From assembly GCA_947472795.1 (NCBI GenBank), contig CANJBL010000015.1, positions 1 to 57,735 on the forward strand: a stretch of DNA of 57,735 bases, in the 5' to 3' direction. Shown here one piece after another: positions 1 through 8,439 of this stretch. Position numbers and translations under genes: made by a program. Origin of the DNA: Fidelibacterota bacterium (lineage in GTDB: Bacteria; Pseudomonadota; Alphaproteobacteria; Rhodospirillales; Rhodospirillaceae). The notes beneath the pieces were generated by a model. The model was not told where the DNA came from and searched no databases. It saw nothing but the letters and a program-made list of their open reading frames with translations. Position 1 is the first letter of the stretch, and each line of letters begins with the position of its first letter.

Positions 1-198
1 AAATCTTCTATACATTGAAGGAGGCGAAGATCGTGATCGAAAACTGGCGGCGACATTACAATACGATCCGTCCGCATTCATCGTTGGGGTACCGTCCTCC
101 GGCACCCGAGGCCATCGTCTGGCCAACGGCAATACCGGTGGATCAAACCTGTGCTCTAAACTAACATTCCAATCGGACCACTCAGTGGGGGCCGGTCA
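1..198 (+). mobile_element. right end of an IS3-family insertion sequence
   Basis: The segment holds the last codons of a DDE transposase (3-164) and a terminal sequence that reads TGACCGGCCCCCACTGAG on the minus strand from 198 inward, which looks like an IS3-type terminal inverted repeat beginning with TGA. At 199 the reading frame of fliI begins abruptly on the minus strand, so 198/199 is the insertion junction. The left end, the other inverted repeat and the target duplication lie outside the window. A target duplication would start with the CCG that follows 198. The subgroup within the IS3 family is not certain. Confidence 0.82.
3..164 (+). CDS. IS3-family transposase (OrfB), C-terminal 53 residues only
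   Basis: This is the partial 3' end of a transposase; the start lies before the window. The frame reads through an ENWRRHYN stretch and the RPHSSLGYRPPAPEA signature that closes the integrase core (rve domain) of IS3-family OrfB proteins, and it ends at TAA 162-164. In this family the protein acts with OrfA as a frameshift fusion that cuts and joins the element ends. The three catalytic acidic residues would all lie upstream and are not visible. The stop is 34 bases from the inferred end of the element, as expected. Confidence 0.85.
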   Translation: MFYTLKEAKIVIENWRRHYNTIRPHSSLGYRPPAPEAIVWPTAIPVDQTCALN

Positions 199-985
199 CC
201 GCCATCGTGACGTAGGCTGCCTGACGGCGCATGAGCGGCGGCTCGTCCGAGGTCGACACCACCACTACGCTACGCGCCAGGCCTTCCGGCCCAAGATCGT
301 CTTCGATGAATTCACGCGCTTCGCGGCCACGCTCGCCGACGAGCCCGACAACCGTGACGTCGGCGTTTGTATAACGCGCCATCATCGAAAGGATCGTCGA
401 TTTGCCCACGCCCGAGCCGGCGAAAATCCCCATGCGCTGCCCATGGCAGCTTGTCGTAAAAGTATTCAGAGCCCGCACACCGAGATCGAGCTTTCCGCCG
501 ATGCGTTTGCGCGTATGCGCCGGTGGCGGCGCCGCCTTGATCGGGTAGGCCAATGGCCCAACACTCAAAGGGCCGCCGCCATCGATAGGTTTACCCATGC
601 TGCTGACGACGCGCCCCAGCCAGGTGTCATCGGGATAAATAGCGGGCGCCGCTTCGGCGATTTCCGCCCGGCAGCCAAGACCGATGCCCTCCAACGCGCC
701 AAACGGCATGACCAGTGCGCGGCCGCTGCGAAATCCCACGACCTCGCACGGAACGATGCGCCCATCGCGCGCCACGACATTGCAGCGATCACCAACAGAG
801 AGATTGTTCTGAACACCCGAGACTTCGACCAGAAGCCCCTGCACGGCGGCAACTTTGCCATAGACCTGGTGAGTCGGCAGACGCTCCAACTCGCTGAGCA
901 AGGACGGGATATTGACCACGAACGCTCCTAAATTATTCTGAGGCACCGGGGTCTTCTGATCCCATGCCGCTTTAAGCTTCTCCAT
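199..985 (-). pseudogene. fliI: flagellum-specific ATPase FliI, 3' part cut off by an IS
   Basis: FliI is the hexameric ATPase of the flagellar type III export apparatus at the cytoplasmic base of the flagellum. The first 263 residues are intact: an N-terminal beta-barrel domain (about 20-110), the Walker A loop GIFAGSGVGKST at 186-197, and the GLVGERGREAREF stretch at 214-226. After RRQAAYVTMAV the frame runs into the insertion sequence and stops four codons later (182). The Walker B region, the arginine finger and the C-terminal domain are missing; normal length is about 440 residues. It is divergent from ctrA. If the gene is not complete elsewhere, the flagellar export ATPase is lost. A contig edge placed at the repeat could also produce this picture. 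Confidence 0.9.
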
Positions 986-997
986 AACCCGGCAGTG

Positions 998-1012
998 TTA
1001 ATAGCGCGTAAA
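998..1012 (+). promoter_or_regulatory. near-match to the CtrA box in the fliI-ctrA intergenic region
   Basis: TTAA (998-1001), seven bases, then TAAA (1009-1012) matches the CtrA consensus TTAA-N7-TTAA with one mismatch. It lies 13 bases before the fliI start and about 145 bases before ctrA. CtrA controls its own gene and flagellar genes in Caulobacter, so a site here would make sense. A second AT-rich motif, GTTAA-CTTA-TTAAC (1104-1117), is an inverted repeat with a 4-base spacer and lies closer to ctrA. Confidence 0.35.
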
Positions 1013-1156
1013 ATCGACCTTTTTTCAAATTTAACAATGTCCTAGGCCGACGCCTGGAGCTTGTGGGGCGCTGATGTTTTATTAGGAAGTCTTGATAACC
1101 TGTGTTAACTTATTAACCCGAATATAGTGGGCTGCAACCTAACGGGGCACAATATC

Positions 1157-1882
1157 ATGCGTATCCTTTTAGTTGAGGATGATCCCTCAACAGCGCAAGC
1201 CATCACCACCATGCTGCGAAAAGAGGAATGGGTCATCGACTCAACTGACCTCGGCGAGGACGGCCTCGATCTCGGCAAGATCTATGATTACGACCTGATC
1301 ATTCTCGACCTCATGCTTCCCGATATGGATGGCATGGATGTGATCCGCCAGTTGCGCAGCGCCAAGGTCGCAACGCCCGTGCTGATCCTTTCCGGCCTGC
1401 AAGAAGCCGACAAGAAGGTACAGGGCTTCGGCGTCGGCGCCGATGATTACCTCACCAAACCCTTTAACCGCGAAGAACTGGTAGCGCGCATCCAAGCCAT
1501 TGTGCGCCGCTCAAAGGGACATGCCCAGCCGAAGGTGCAAGTGGGCCGCCTGAGCGTGCATCTGGAAGCACGCACGGCGGAAGTGGATAACCAGCCGCTG
1601 CATCTGACAGGCAAGGAATACGGCATTCTCGAACTGCTCGCCTTGCGCAAGGGCACGACCCTGACGAAGGAACAGTTCCTCAACCACCTTTACGGCGGCA
1701 TGGACGAACCCCAGCTCAAGATCATCGACGTCTTCATCTGCAAACTGCGTAAGAAGCTAGCCACTGCCACCGGCGGCGAAAGCTATATCGAAACAGTTTG
1801 GGGCCGTGGTTACGTGCTGCGCGAAACCGAACACGCCGAAGGCACGGGCGGCGGTGTCAGCAAGAAAGCCGCCAACGGCTGA
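1157..1882 (+). CDS. ctrA: cell-cycle response regulator CtrA
   Basis: CtrA is the OmpR-type master regulator of the alphaproteobacterial cell cycle and flagellar genes. It has 241 residues. The receiver domain (1-120) has the acidic pocket E7-D8-D9, the phospho-acceptor D51 in [11 protein letters not shown] and the conserved lysine in TKPF. The winged-helix domain (about 130-230) carries [25 protein letters not shown] and [12 protein letters not shown], near-identical to Caulobacter CtrA. I chose the ATG at 1157 because the MRILLVEDD start matches the family; an in-frame ATG at 1127 would add ten unrelated residues. The protein ends KKAANG, not in the two alanines that mark Caulobacter CtrA for ClpXP. 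Its phosphodonor ChpT is encoded 4 kb downstream. Confidence 0.97.
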   Translation: MRILLVEDDPSTAQAITTMLRKEEWVIDSTDLGEDGLDLGKIYDYDLIILDLMLPDMDGMDVIRQLRSAKVATPVLILSGLQEADKKVQGFGVGADDYLTKPFNREELVARIQAIVRRSKGHAQPKVQVGRLSVHLEARTAEVDNQPLHLTGKEYGILELLALRKGTTLTKEQFLNHLYGGMDEPQLKIIDVFICKLRKKLATATGGESYIETVWGRGYVLRETEHAEGTGGGVSKKAANG

Positions 1883-1905
1883 TCGCTCCGTTACGTCACT
1901 GATAC

Positions 1906-1935
1906 AAGGCCGGGGTTCACACTCCGGCCTTTTTC
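1906..1935 (+). terminator. rho-independent terminator after ctrA
   Basis: AAGGCCGG (1906-1913) pairs with CCGGCCTT (1924-1931) around a 10-base loop and runs into a T tract (1930-1934). It starts 23 bases after the ctrA stop, so ctrA is probably transcribed alone. Confidence 0.85.
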
Positions 1936-1983
1936 ATTAGCCCCTTTTTCATTAAAGCCCTGGCCGTGCTATATCGGGCGGAC

Positions 1984-2403
1984 ATGAACCAGCCCTTTCA
2001 CGAAGACTTTCGCCGCGATAGTGACGATGCCCGCCCGACCGAGCGTTCTTTCGGCCTGGTGTTCACGGGTGTCTTCGCGCTCGTGGGCTTGCTGCCGCTG
2101 CTGAAGGCGCACGAACCGCGCTGGTGGGGCTTGGGCCTCGCGGCGCTCTTTCTTATTCTCGCCTTTGCAGCTCCGCGCCTACTCGCGCCCCTGAACCGAC
2201 TCTGGATGGCTTTCGGCAAGATTCTTCACCGCGTCGTGAGCCCGGTCGTGCTGGGAGCCCTGTTTGTGTTGGCCGTGGTGCCAACTGCCCTTATCCTTCG
2301 TCTTAAGGGGTCTGACCCGTTGCGCCTCAAGTTCGACAAGACCGCGCCGACCTATTGGCTGAAGCGCGACAGTGGCATGACCTCCTTCAAGAACCAGTTC
2401 TAA
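1984..2403 (+). CDS. SxtJ-family membrane protein
   Basis: This is a 139-residue protein with at least three hydrophobic stretches, around residues 23-36 (LVFTGVFALVGLLPLL), 46-62 (LGLAALFLILAFAAPRL) and 84-105 (VVSPVVLGALFVLAVVPTALIL). It resembles the SxtJ family, named from the saxitoxin cluster, whose members sit beside a DUF5989 protein and a carbamoyltransferase, as here. The molecular role is not known; partnership with the downstream enzyme is inferred from the conserved neighbourhood. I used the ATG at 1984 (MNQPFHEDF); an ATG six codons upstream is possible. The gene ends 17 bases before the next start. Confidence 0.75.
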   Translation: MNQPFHEDFRRDSDDARPTERSFGLVFTGVFALVGLLPLLKAHEPRWWGLGLAALFLILAFAAPRLLAPLNRLWMAFGKILHRVVSPVVLGALFVLAVVPTALILRLKGSDPLRLKFDKTAPTYWLKRDSGMTSFKNQF

Positions 2404-2420
2404 CAACACGAGCAGCATCC

Positions 2421-2570
2421 ATGGCCTTTCTCAGCGAATTCTGGAACTTCCTCAAAGTGCGGAAGAAATTCTGGCTACTGCCCATGCTGATCATGCTGGT
2501 ACTGTTCGGCGGCTTGATTGTGCTGGCCCAGGGCTCCGCCATCGCCCCGTTCATTTACACGCTGTTCTAG
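2421..2570 (+). CDS. DUF5989 small membrane protein (SxtK-like)
   Basis: This 49-residue protein has the hallmark pattern of the DUF5989 family: an amphipathic start (MAFLSEFWNFLKVRKKFWLL), one hydrophobic helix (MLIMLVLFGGLIVLAQGSA) and a short tail ending FIYTLF. It is encoded between the SxtJ-like gene and the carbamoyltransferase, the usual order for this trio, with only 6 bases before the next start. It is probably an inner-membrane peptide. Its function is not established. The ATG at 2421 gives the family start; in-frame codons upstream overlap the previous gene and are not conserved. Confidence 0.85.
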   Translation: MAFLSEFWNFLKVRKKFWLLPMLIMLVLFGGLIVLAQGSAIAPFIYTLF

Positions 2571-2576
2571 GTCGCT

Positions 2577-4403
2577 TTGCGCGTCCTCGGCCTCTCGGCT
2601 CTCTATCACGATAGCGCCGCGGCGTTGATCGAGGACGGCCGCATCGTCGCCGCCGCACAGGAAGAACGGTTCACCCGCAAGAAGCATGACGCCCGCATTC
2701 CCCGCAATGCCATAGCGTCGTGCCTCGAGATCGGCGGCATCACCCTTGGCGACGTTGACCTCGTTGCGTTCTACGAAAAGCCGTTTGTGAAATTCGAGCG
2801 TCTGCTCGAGACCTATGCGGTCTTCGCACCGCGCGGCTTTTCCTCCTTCCGCCAGGCGCTTCCACTCTGGATCAAGGAAAAGCTTTTCCAAAAAGACATG
2901 TTGATCCGCGAACTGAAAGCCTTCGCACCGGACGTTAATTGGATGGAGAAACTGGTCTTCTCCGAGCACCATTTGAGTCATGCCGCCTCGGCATTCTTCC
3001 CGTCACCGTTTCAAGACGCTGCCGTACTCACCATGGATGGCGTCGGTGAATGGACGACAACCTCTCTCGCTTTGGGCTCCGGAAATTGCCTGGAGATCCT
3101 GAAGGAAATCCACTTTCCACATTCCCTGGGGCTGCTCTACTCGGCTTTCACCTACTACACCGGCTTCAAGGTCAATTCTGGCGAATACAAGCTCATGGGC
3201 TTGGCACCTTACGGCCAGCCGCGCTTTGCGAACTTGATTTTGGAGCATTTGATCGATCTGAAGGACGACGGCACCTTCCGCCTCGATCAGAGCTACTTTG
3301 ACTACTGCACAGGCCTGACCATGACCAACGAGCGCTTCCATGCGCTCTTTGGTGCACCGCCGCGCAAAGCCAGCGAACCTCTGACGCAGTTTCACATGGA
3401 TATCGCCGCATCCGTGCAAGCCGTGACAGAAGAAGCCGTCTTGCGCCTGGCGCGCGGAATCAAGAAGGACACCGGCGCAAAGAATCTTTGCCTTGCGGGC
3501 GGTGTCGCACTGAACTGCGTCGCCAACGGCAAAGTATTACGTGAGAATTTGTTCGAGGGTCTATGGGTCCAGCCGGCAGCGGGCGATGCGGGCGGCGCCT
3601 TGGGTGCCGCCCTTGCGACGTATCATCTGCATCACGGGGGACCACGCGCATCCATACAGGGCGATGGGATGAAGGGCGCGCTGCTGGGTCCTTCATTCGC
3701 ACAAACCGAGATCGAAGCACGCCTTAAAGCGGCCGGCGCTCGCTATGAGGTCCTCACGGAAGACGGCGTCATTGATGCCACGGCGACGAGCCTCGCGGAA
3801 AACGCCGCTGTAGGGTGGTTCCAAGGTCGCATGGAGTTCGGACCCCGAGCCCTGGGCGCGCGTTCAATCTTGGGCAATCCCGCATCGGCGGATATGCAAC
3901 GCACCTTGAATCTTAAAGTGAAATTCCGAGAAAGCTTCCGGCCCTTCGCACCCGCCGTGCGGCACGAGAATGTGGCCGACTGGTTCGAGCTTAATAGCGA
4001 CAGCCCCTACATGCTGCTCGTCGCCAATGTTCGCGATGAAAAACGGGTGTGGGCAGACGATGCGGGAAAGTTCGGCCTGGATAAGTTGAATATGGTGCGT
4101 TCGCAAATTCCGGCGGTGACGCACGTGGATTATTCGGCACGGGTACAGACCGTGACATCGGATACCAACCCCCGCTTCCACGCCTTGCTCACGCGCTTTG
4201 CCGCACTCACCGGCATTCCCGTTCTGGTCAATACCAGTTTCAACGTGCGTAGCGAGCCCATCGTCTGCACGCCGGAAGATGCTTTCCGGTGCTTCATGGC
4301 GACAGAATTAGACGTCCTTGTCGTGGGTAACTGTTTCCTGCGCAAAACGGAGCAGGACATGTCCTTGAAGCAGGACTATTCCCAGGATTTCGAACCCGAT
4401 TGA
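2577..4403 (+). CDS. carbamoyltransferase (NodU/CmcH/SxtI family)
   Basis: Enzymes of this family move a carbamoyl group from carbamoyl phosphate, through carbamoyl-AMP, to a hydroxyl of a sugar or natural product. The 608-residue protein has the N-terminal Kae1-like domain with LSALYHDSAAAL (6-17) and the metal-site stretch HHLSHAASAF (131-140), and the C-terminal YrdC-like domain with the conserved QGRMEFGPRALGARSIL stretch near 415-431. The start is TTG at 2577, six bases after the DUF5989 stop; the MRVLGLSALYHDS start fits the family. With SxtJ and DUF5989 it forms a three-gene unit. The substrate is unknown, but surface-glycan carbamoylation is plausible given the glycan locus in the window. 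The stop is one base from the convergent cheR stop. Confidence 0.92.
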   Translation: MRVLGLSALYHDSAAALIEDGRIVAAAQEERFTRKKHDARIPRNAIASCLEIGGITLGDVDLVAFYEKPFVKFERLLETYAVFAPRGFSSFRQALPLWIKEKLFQKDMLIRELKAFAPDVNWMEKLVFSEHHLSHAASAFFPSPFQDAAVLTMDGVGEWTTTSLALGSGNCLEILKEIHFPHSLGLLYSAFTYYTGFKVNSGEYKLMGLAPYGQPRFANLILEHLIDLKDDGTFRLDQSYFDYCTGLTMTNERFHALFGAPPRKASEPLTQFHMDIAASVQAVTEEAVLRLARGIKKDTGAKNLCLAGGVALNCVANGKVLRENLFEGLWVQPAAGDAGGALGAALATYHLHHGGPRASIQGDGMKGALLGPSFAQTEIEARLKAAGARYEVLTEDGVIDATATSLAENAAVGWFQGRMEFGPRALGARSILGNPASADMQRTLNLKVKFRESFRPFAPAVRHENVADWFELNSDSPYMLLVANVRDEKRVWADDAGKFGLDKLNMVRSQIPAVTHVDYSARVQTVTSDTNPRFHALLTRFAALTGIPVLVNTSFNVRSEPIVCTPEDAFRCFMATELDVLVVGNCFLRKTEQDMSLKQDYSQDFEPD

Positions 4404-4404
4404 A

Positions 4405-5259
4405 CTAACGGTCGATCTTGGTCGCCAGCGACAGTGCCGTGGGCCGATCAGCGCGGTGCATGGCATAGATTCCGGTTGCTGGGTCAACCGCGCGGAAGCT
4501 CTTTGAAATACCGGTCAATGTCTCGTTCAGACCGAGATAGAGCACGCCATCATCAACCAGCAGACGCGATATTTTCTGCACCACATCGAATTTGGCCTTG
4601 AGGTCCAGATGGACCAATACGTTGCGGCAGAAAATAACGTCGAAACGCCCGAGCTGAAAAAGATCTTCAAGCAGATTCCAAGTCTGGAACTTCACAAAGC
4701 TACGCACATCGTCATGGATAACCCAGGCATCATCCTGCTTGGTGAAGTGCCGCAGCAATGCGCGCACGGGCAACCCGCGCTGGACATCGAACTGGCTGTA
4801 GATGCCCTTGTTGGCCGCCTCGATGGCGCTGGACGAGACATCGATTCCAACTACGTCCGCCTGCCATCCCGAAAATGCCGCCGCCACGTCGCGAATTGTC
4901 ATCGCGGCGGAATAAGCCTCTTGCCCTGTCGAGACACCCGCACATAAAACACGAAATCCGGTCTTCATGCCGCGCGACACACGAATATTGGGCAACACAA
5001 TTTCACGGAAATGTTCAAACGGCTTCCAATCGCGGAAGAAAGCCGTTTCTTTGGTCATCATCGCATCGATGACGGCCGTTTGCAGAGCAGGGTTACCACC
5101 TTGGGCGGCTGCCATGAGATCAGAAACCGATTTGAGATGATGCTCGCGCACAACTGGGAGAAGGCGATTTTCCAGCAGATACGCCTTGTCCCGTGTCAGC
5201 ACGAGACCAGAGCGTTCTTTTATGAATCGCGCAGCAGACTCAAATTCTTCGGGTGACAT
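4405..5259 (-). CDS. cheR: CheR-type chemotaxis protein methyltransferase
   Basis: The family transfers methyl groups from S-adenosylmethionine to glutamates of chemoreceptors. The 284-residue protein has the all-alpha N-terminal domain (about 1-70, with FIKERSGLVL), the TKETAFFRD stretch that matches the conserved TTNxTxFFR motif, and a Rossmann domain with the SAM loop CAGVSTGQEAYS (about 106-117), GIDVSSSAIEAA and DVIFCRNVLVHLD. It is the last gene of a chpT-cheY-cheR operon; its ATG overlaps the cheY stop by one base (TGATG). No receptor, CheA or CheB is in the window, so its receptor partners are unknown. Confidence 0.93.
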   Translation of the reverse strand: MSPEEFESAARFIKERSGLVLTRDKAYLLENRLLPVVREHHLKSVSDLMAAAQGGNPALQTAVIDAMMTKETAFFRDWKPFEHFREIVLPNIRVSRGMKTGFRVLCAGVSTGQEAYSAAMTIRDVAAAFSGWQADVVGIDVSSSAIEAANKGIYSQFDVQRGLPVRALLRHFTKQDDAWVIHDDVRSFVKFQTWNLLEDLFQLGRFDVIFCRNVLVHLDLKAKFDVVQKISRLLVDDGVLYLGLNETLTGISKSFRAVDPATGIYAMHRADRPTALSLATKIDR

Positions 5260-5627
5260 CAGTCCAGAAGCCCTAAAAGGACAAGCTTGGAGCGGACGAT
5301 TTCCCCGTCGAAGGGCTTCATGATGTATTCGTCTGCACCTGCTTCCAGGGCCTTTCGCATATGATCAGCGTCGTTTTCGGGCGCACAAAAAATCACCGGC
5401 ACTTTGCTGCCATCGGGCAATGCGCGAAATTTTCCGGTGAATTCCAAGCCACCCATGATCGGCATATCCCAATCGACAACGACAAGATCAGGCATGCGTG
5501 CAGAAACAAGAGACAAAGCCTTACGCCCGTTTTCCGCCTCTTCCGGTTCGAAGCCTAAATCTTGGATGATCTTGGACGCCACCCGGCGAATGACGCGGGA
5601 GTCATCGACGATGAGGCACCGCTTCAT
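5259..5627 (-). CDS. single-domain response regulator, CheY-like
   Basis: This is a 122-residue receiver domain with no output domain. The acidic pair is D8-D9, the phospho-acceptor is D52 in VVVDWDMPIMGG, and the conserved lysine sits in IMKPFDG. Its start codon overlaps the chpT stop by four bases (ATGA), and its stop overlaps the cheR start. The pairing with a histidine phosphotransferase and a CheR suggests a link between the cell-cycle relay and taxis, but that is inference. It could be a CheY or a DivK/CpdR-like relay member; the sequence alone does not decide. Confidence 0.9.
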   Translation of the reverse strand: MKRCLIVDDSRVIRRVASKIIQDLGFEPEEAENGRKALSLVSARMPDLVVVDWDMPIMGGLEFTGKFRALPDGSKVPVIFCAPENDADHMRKALEAGADEYIMKPFDGEIVRSKLVLLGLLD

Positions 5628-6274
5628 GAAAGGCGCACCTTCACGCTCGCCACAGGCCCATTGGCGCTGATACCGATCTGCCCGCCGGCTGCGCGGACAA
5701 GCCGCCCGACGAGATGGCTGTGCACAGTTCTAGCGCTTAAAGAGATGCCACTTCGGCCGTCGACAGCCGCCAGAATCTCCTCGCGCAACGCCATGGTGCG
5801 GTCAGCAGTGGTACGCGCTTCGATGGTGACTGTAAGACCGTTACTTGCATCGAGGTGGAGCGAAAGCGACTTGCAGCTGGGCTGCACTTCCAACGCAAGG
5901 AGGAAAAGGTTGAGAAGGAGTTGCACCCACAACGGCCCCAGCTTCGCAACGCCAGCAGCAAGCATATCGGCGCTGGGCCATGTGACGGCCGTCTTGCCGC
6001 CTGGACCGGCGACGGCGTCCAGATAACCATCGAGCAGCGCACGCGGATCACCGGTTGCGGAACCTGAAGCGCCCAGCGCGACGCGCATGAATTTCAGCTT
6101 GAGAGAAGCAGCGGCGGAGCTATTGCCGATAAGACTCAAGGTCTCAGCATCGGCCTGGGCGGGATCGCCCCCGATCAGTTCCACGCCGGCAGCCACAGCA
6201 CCCACAGGCCCTGCCAAGTCATGGCAAAGCCGCGTGCACAGAAGCTGCGCCAGTTCCAACTCGCGATCGTTCAT
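5624..6274 (-). CDS. chpT: histidine phosphotransferase ChpT
   Basis: ChpT passes phosphate from the hybrid kinase CckA to CtrA and CpdR in Alphaproteobacteria. The 216-residue protein matches the family: the four-helix-bundle stretch QLLCTRLCHDLAGPVGAVAAG with phospho-acceptor H18, the VALGASGSA segment, and a degenerate ATPase-like C-terminal domain ending in GRLVRAAGGQIGI. I used the ATG at 6274 (MNDRELELAQ); a TTG seven codons earlier is in frame. It is first in the chpT-cheY-cheR operon. Together with ctrA at 1157-1882, two of the three core relay members are in the window; CckA is not. Confidence 0.93.
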   Translation of the reverse strand: MNDRELELAQLLCTRLCHDLAGPVGAVAAGVELIGGDPAQADAETLSLIGNSSAAASLKLKFMRVALGASGSATGDPRALLDGYLDAVAGPGGKTAVTWPSADMLAAGVAKLGPLWVQLLLNLFLLALEVQPSCKSLSLHLDASNGLTVTIEARTTADRTMALREEILAAVDGRSGISLSARTVHSHLVGRLVRAAGGQIGISANGPVASVKVRLS

Positions 6275-6390
6275 CCCCGCCGTCCCGGACCCCAATCCGG
6301 CGAAACCTTACCAGGGGAGACGCCGGGATCAAAACCCACTAAAAAGGGAAAATGCTGGACAAACAGTAAGATAGCAGAGCGCAGCGTGCA

Positions 6391-6579
6391 ATGAACCTCG
6401 ATTTCACCCCCGGAATGCTGGTAAAAAACCCGGACCGCCCGGATTGGGGTCTTGGGCAGGTCCAATCAGCGGTGGGCACCAGGGTGACGGTGAATTTTGA
6501 GCATGCCGGCAAAGTCACTATGGATTTGCGCGGCGTGCGGCTGGAGCCGGAAGATGATGCCGAGCCAAAGCGCTCCTAA
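6391..6579 (+). CDS. DUF3553 small protein
   Basis: This is a 62-residue protein with the DUF3553 core PGMLVKNPDRPDWGLGQVQS followed by a short VTVNFEHAGKVTMDL segment, likely a small beta-barrel fold. The family is common in Alphaproteobacteria and has no known function; its fold resembles nucleic-acid or protein-binding modules of the CarD/Tudor kind, which is inference only. It is alone between the divergent chpT operon and moaA. Confidence 0.88.
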   Translation: MNLDFTPGMLVKNPDRPDWGLGQVQSAVGTRVTVNFEHAGKVTMDLRGVRLEPEDDAEPKRS

Positions 6580-6639
6580 TCTGCTTGGATACCCGCTCCG
6601 AGACCTTATATTCCGTGAGTTGAACGACGCAACGGATCC

Positions 6640-7653
6640 ATGCTTGTGATGAACACACCTGCTCTCATCGATCCCTACGGACGCGCTATCCGCTATTTGC
6701 GGGTATCCGTCACGGATCGGTGCGACTTGCGCTGCGTCTATTGCATGTCGGAAGACATGACCTTCCTTCCCAAGGCCGATCTTCTGTCGCTGGAGGAGTT
6801 GGACCGGCTGTGCTCGGCCTTTGTCGCTGAGGGGGTAAAAAAATTGCGCATCACGGGCGGCGAGCCACTCGTGCGCAAGAATGTCGTCAGCCTGTTCCAG
6901 AGTCTTGGCCGGCACTTAGAGACTGGCGCCCTGGAAGAACTCACCCTGACGACGAACGGCAATCACCTGGCCGCCTCGGCAGAAGACCTTAAAAAAGCTG
7001 GCGTGCGCCGCATCAATATCTCGCTGGATACGCTGGACCCGGCGCGCTTCCGCAAAATCACCCGCTGGGGCGACCTTGCACGGGTTATGGACGGGATCCG
7101 GGCCGCACAAGCAGCCGGCATGAAAATCAAGATCAATACCGTCGCCTTGCGCGGCGTCAATGACGACGAGTTCGATCAGCTTGTCGCCTGGTGCGGCAAA
7201 GAAGGGTTCGATTTGGTCTTCATCGAGACCATGCCCTTAGGCGACATCGACGGCGACCGCACAGCACAATACCTCCCGCTGTCCATGGTACGCGCCGGCT
7301 TGGAACAGCGCTGGACGTTGCAACCCATTTCCGACGTGACGGGAGGCCCGGCGCGGTACACGCGATGCTCCGAGACCGGCGGGCGCGTGGGTTTCATCAC
7401 ACCTATGACGCACAATTTCTGCGAAGCTTGCAATCGCGTGCGTCTGACGTGTACGGGCACGCTTTACATGTGCCTTGGTCAAGATGATGCCGCGGACCTG
7501 CGGGCACCTTTGCGCGCCAGCGCCAACGACGCTCTTGTAACGGCGGCCATTCGCGAAGCCATTGGCCGCAAACCCAAAGGGCACGATTTTGTTATTGATC
7601 GCCGCCACAATCGGCCTGCCGTTCATCGCCACATGAGCGTTACCGGCGGCTAA
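6640..7653 (+). CDS. moaA: GTP 3',8-cyclase MoaA (molybdenum cofactor)
   Basis: MoaA is a radical SAM enzyme that, with MoaC, turns GTP into cyclic pyranopterin monophosphate, the first step of molybdenum cofactor synthesis. In 337 residues it has both iron-sulfur sites: C28-x3-C32-x2-C35 in RCDLRCVYC, and C261-x2-C264-x13-C278 near the C-terminus. The SAM-binding ITGGEPLVR motif and the LTTNG stretch are present, and it ends in the required Gly-Gly. The ATG at 6640 or the one at 6649 could be the start. No other moa gene is nearby. The NAD kinase gene follows after 15 bases and is probably cotranscribed. Confidence 0.97.
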   Translation: MLVMNTPALIDPYGRAIRYLRVSVTDRCDLRCVYCMSEDMTFLPKADLLSLEELDRLCSAFVAEGVKKLRITGGEPLVRKNVVSLFQSLGRHLETGALEELTLTTNGNHLAASAEDLKKAGVRRINISLDTLDPARFRKITRWGDLARVMDGIRAAQAAGMKIKINTVALRGVNDDEFDQLVAWCGKEGFDLVFIETMPLGDIDGDRTAQYLPLSMVRAGLEQRWTLQPISDVTGGPARYTRCSETGGRVGFITPMTHNFCEACNRVRLTCTGTLYMCLGQDDAADLRAPLRASANDALVTAAIREAIGRKPKGHDFVIDRRHNRPAVHRHMSVTGG

Positions 7654-7668
7654 TAAGGATTGCCGATC

Positions 7669-8436
7669 ATGGCCTATTCACGCGTGGCCTTTGTTGCCGC
7701 CGATACAGACCCAGCACGCGAAGCGTTGAAGGACCTGACGCAGCGGTACGGTCAATATCGCCCGGATGAAGCCGATGCCATCGTTGCTCTGGGCGGTGAT
7801 GGATTCATGCTGGAAGCCGTTCATAGCTACATGCACCTGCAAGCCCCGATTTTCGGCATGCACCGCGGCACCGTTGGATTCCTGATGAACCGCTATGAAG
7901 AGGGTGATCTCCTGGCGCGCCTGCAACGCACCACGGCCGTTATCCTTCATCCTCTGCGCATGGTCGCCACGACCAGCGACGGGAAGACTCATGAAGCTCT
8001 CGCCATCAACGAAGTATCGATGCTGCGCCAGACTCGTCAGGCCGCGAAGATACGCATATTCATCGACGGCAAAGAGCGCATGAGCGAACTGGTGTGCGAT
8101 GGCGCTCTGGTGTGCACGCCCGCCGGCTCAAGTGCCTACAATCTCTCGGTGCATGGCCCCGTGCTTCCTCTGGGCTCCAACATCCTGGCACTTACTCCTA
8201 TCAGTGCTTTCCGGCCTCGCCGCTGGCGCGGCGCCATCCTGCCTCATACATCCGTGGTACGCTTTGTGATGCTGGAGCCGGAGAAGCGGCCCGTTAGCGC
8301 CGTGGCTGACCGCGATGAAGTGCGCGATGTCATAGAAGTGACCGTCCGCGAGGATCGCTCACTTTCTATGCACATCCTTTTCGATCCCGAGCACAATCTT
8401 GAGGAGCGAATTGTTACCGAACAATTCGAGCCCTGA
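7669..8436 (+). CDS. nadK: NAD kinase
   Basis: The enzyme phosphorylates NAD to NADP with ATP or polyphosphate. The 255-residue protein has the catalytic GGDG at 42-45, the [10 protein letters not shown] stretch and the [12 protein letters not shown] motif of the family, and is slightly short, as usual in Alphaproteobacteria. The ATG at 7669 has an AAGGA ribosome site nine bases upstream; an in-frame TTG at 7660 overlaps that site and is less likely. It lies just after moaA. Confidence 0.95.
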   Translation: MAYSRVAFVAADTDPAREALKDLTQRYGQYRPDEADAIVALGGDGFMLEAVHSYMHLQAPIFGMHRGTVGFLMNRYEEGDLLARLQRTTAVILHPLRMVATTSDGKTHEALAINEVSMLRQTRQAAKIRIFIDGKERMSELVCDGALVCTPAGSSAYNLSVHGPVLPLGSNILALTPISAFRPRRWRGAILPHTSVVRFVMLEPEKRPVSAVADRDEVRDVIEVTVREDRSLSMHILFDPEHNLEERIVTEQFEP

Positions 8437-8439
8437 TCG

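Noticed and set aside
1104..1117. canonical CtrA box at the palindrome
   Set aside because: The spacer is four bases, not seven, so it does not fit the consensus; kept only as an observation.
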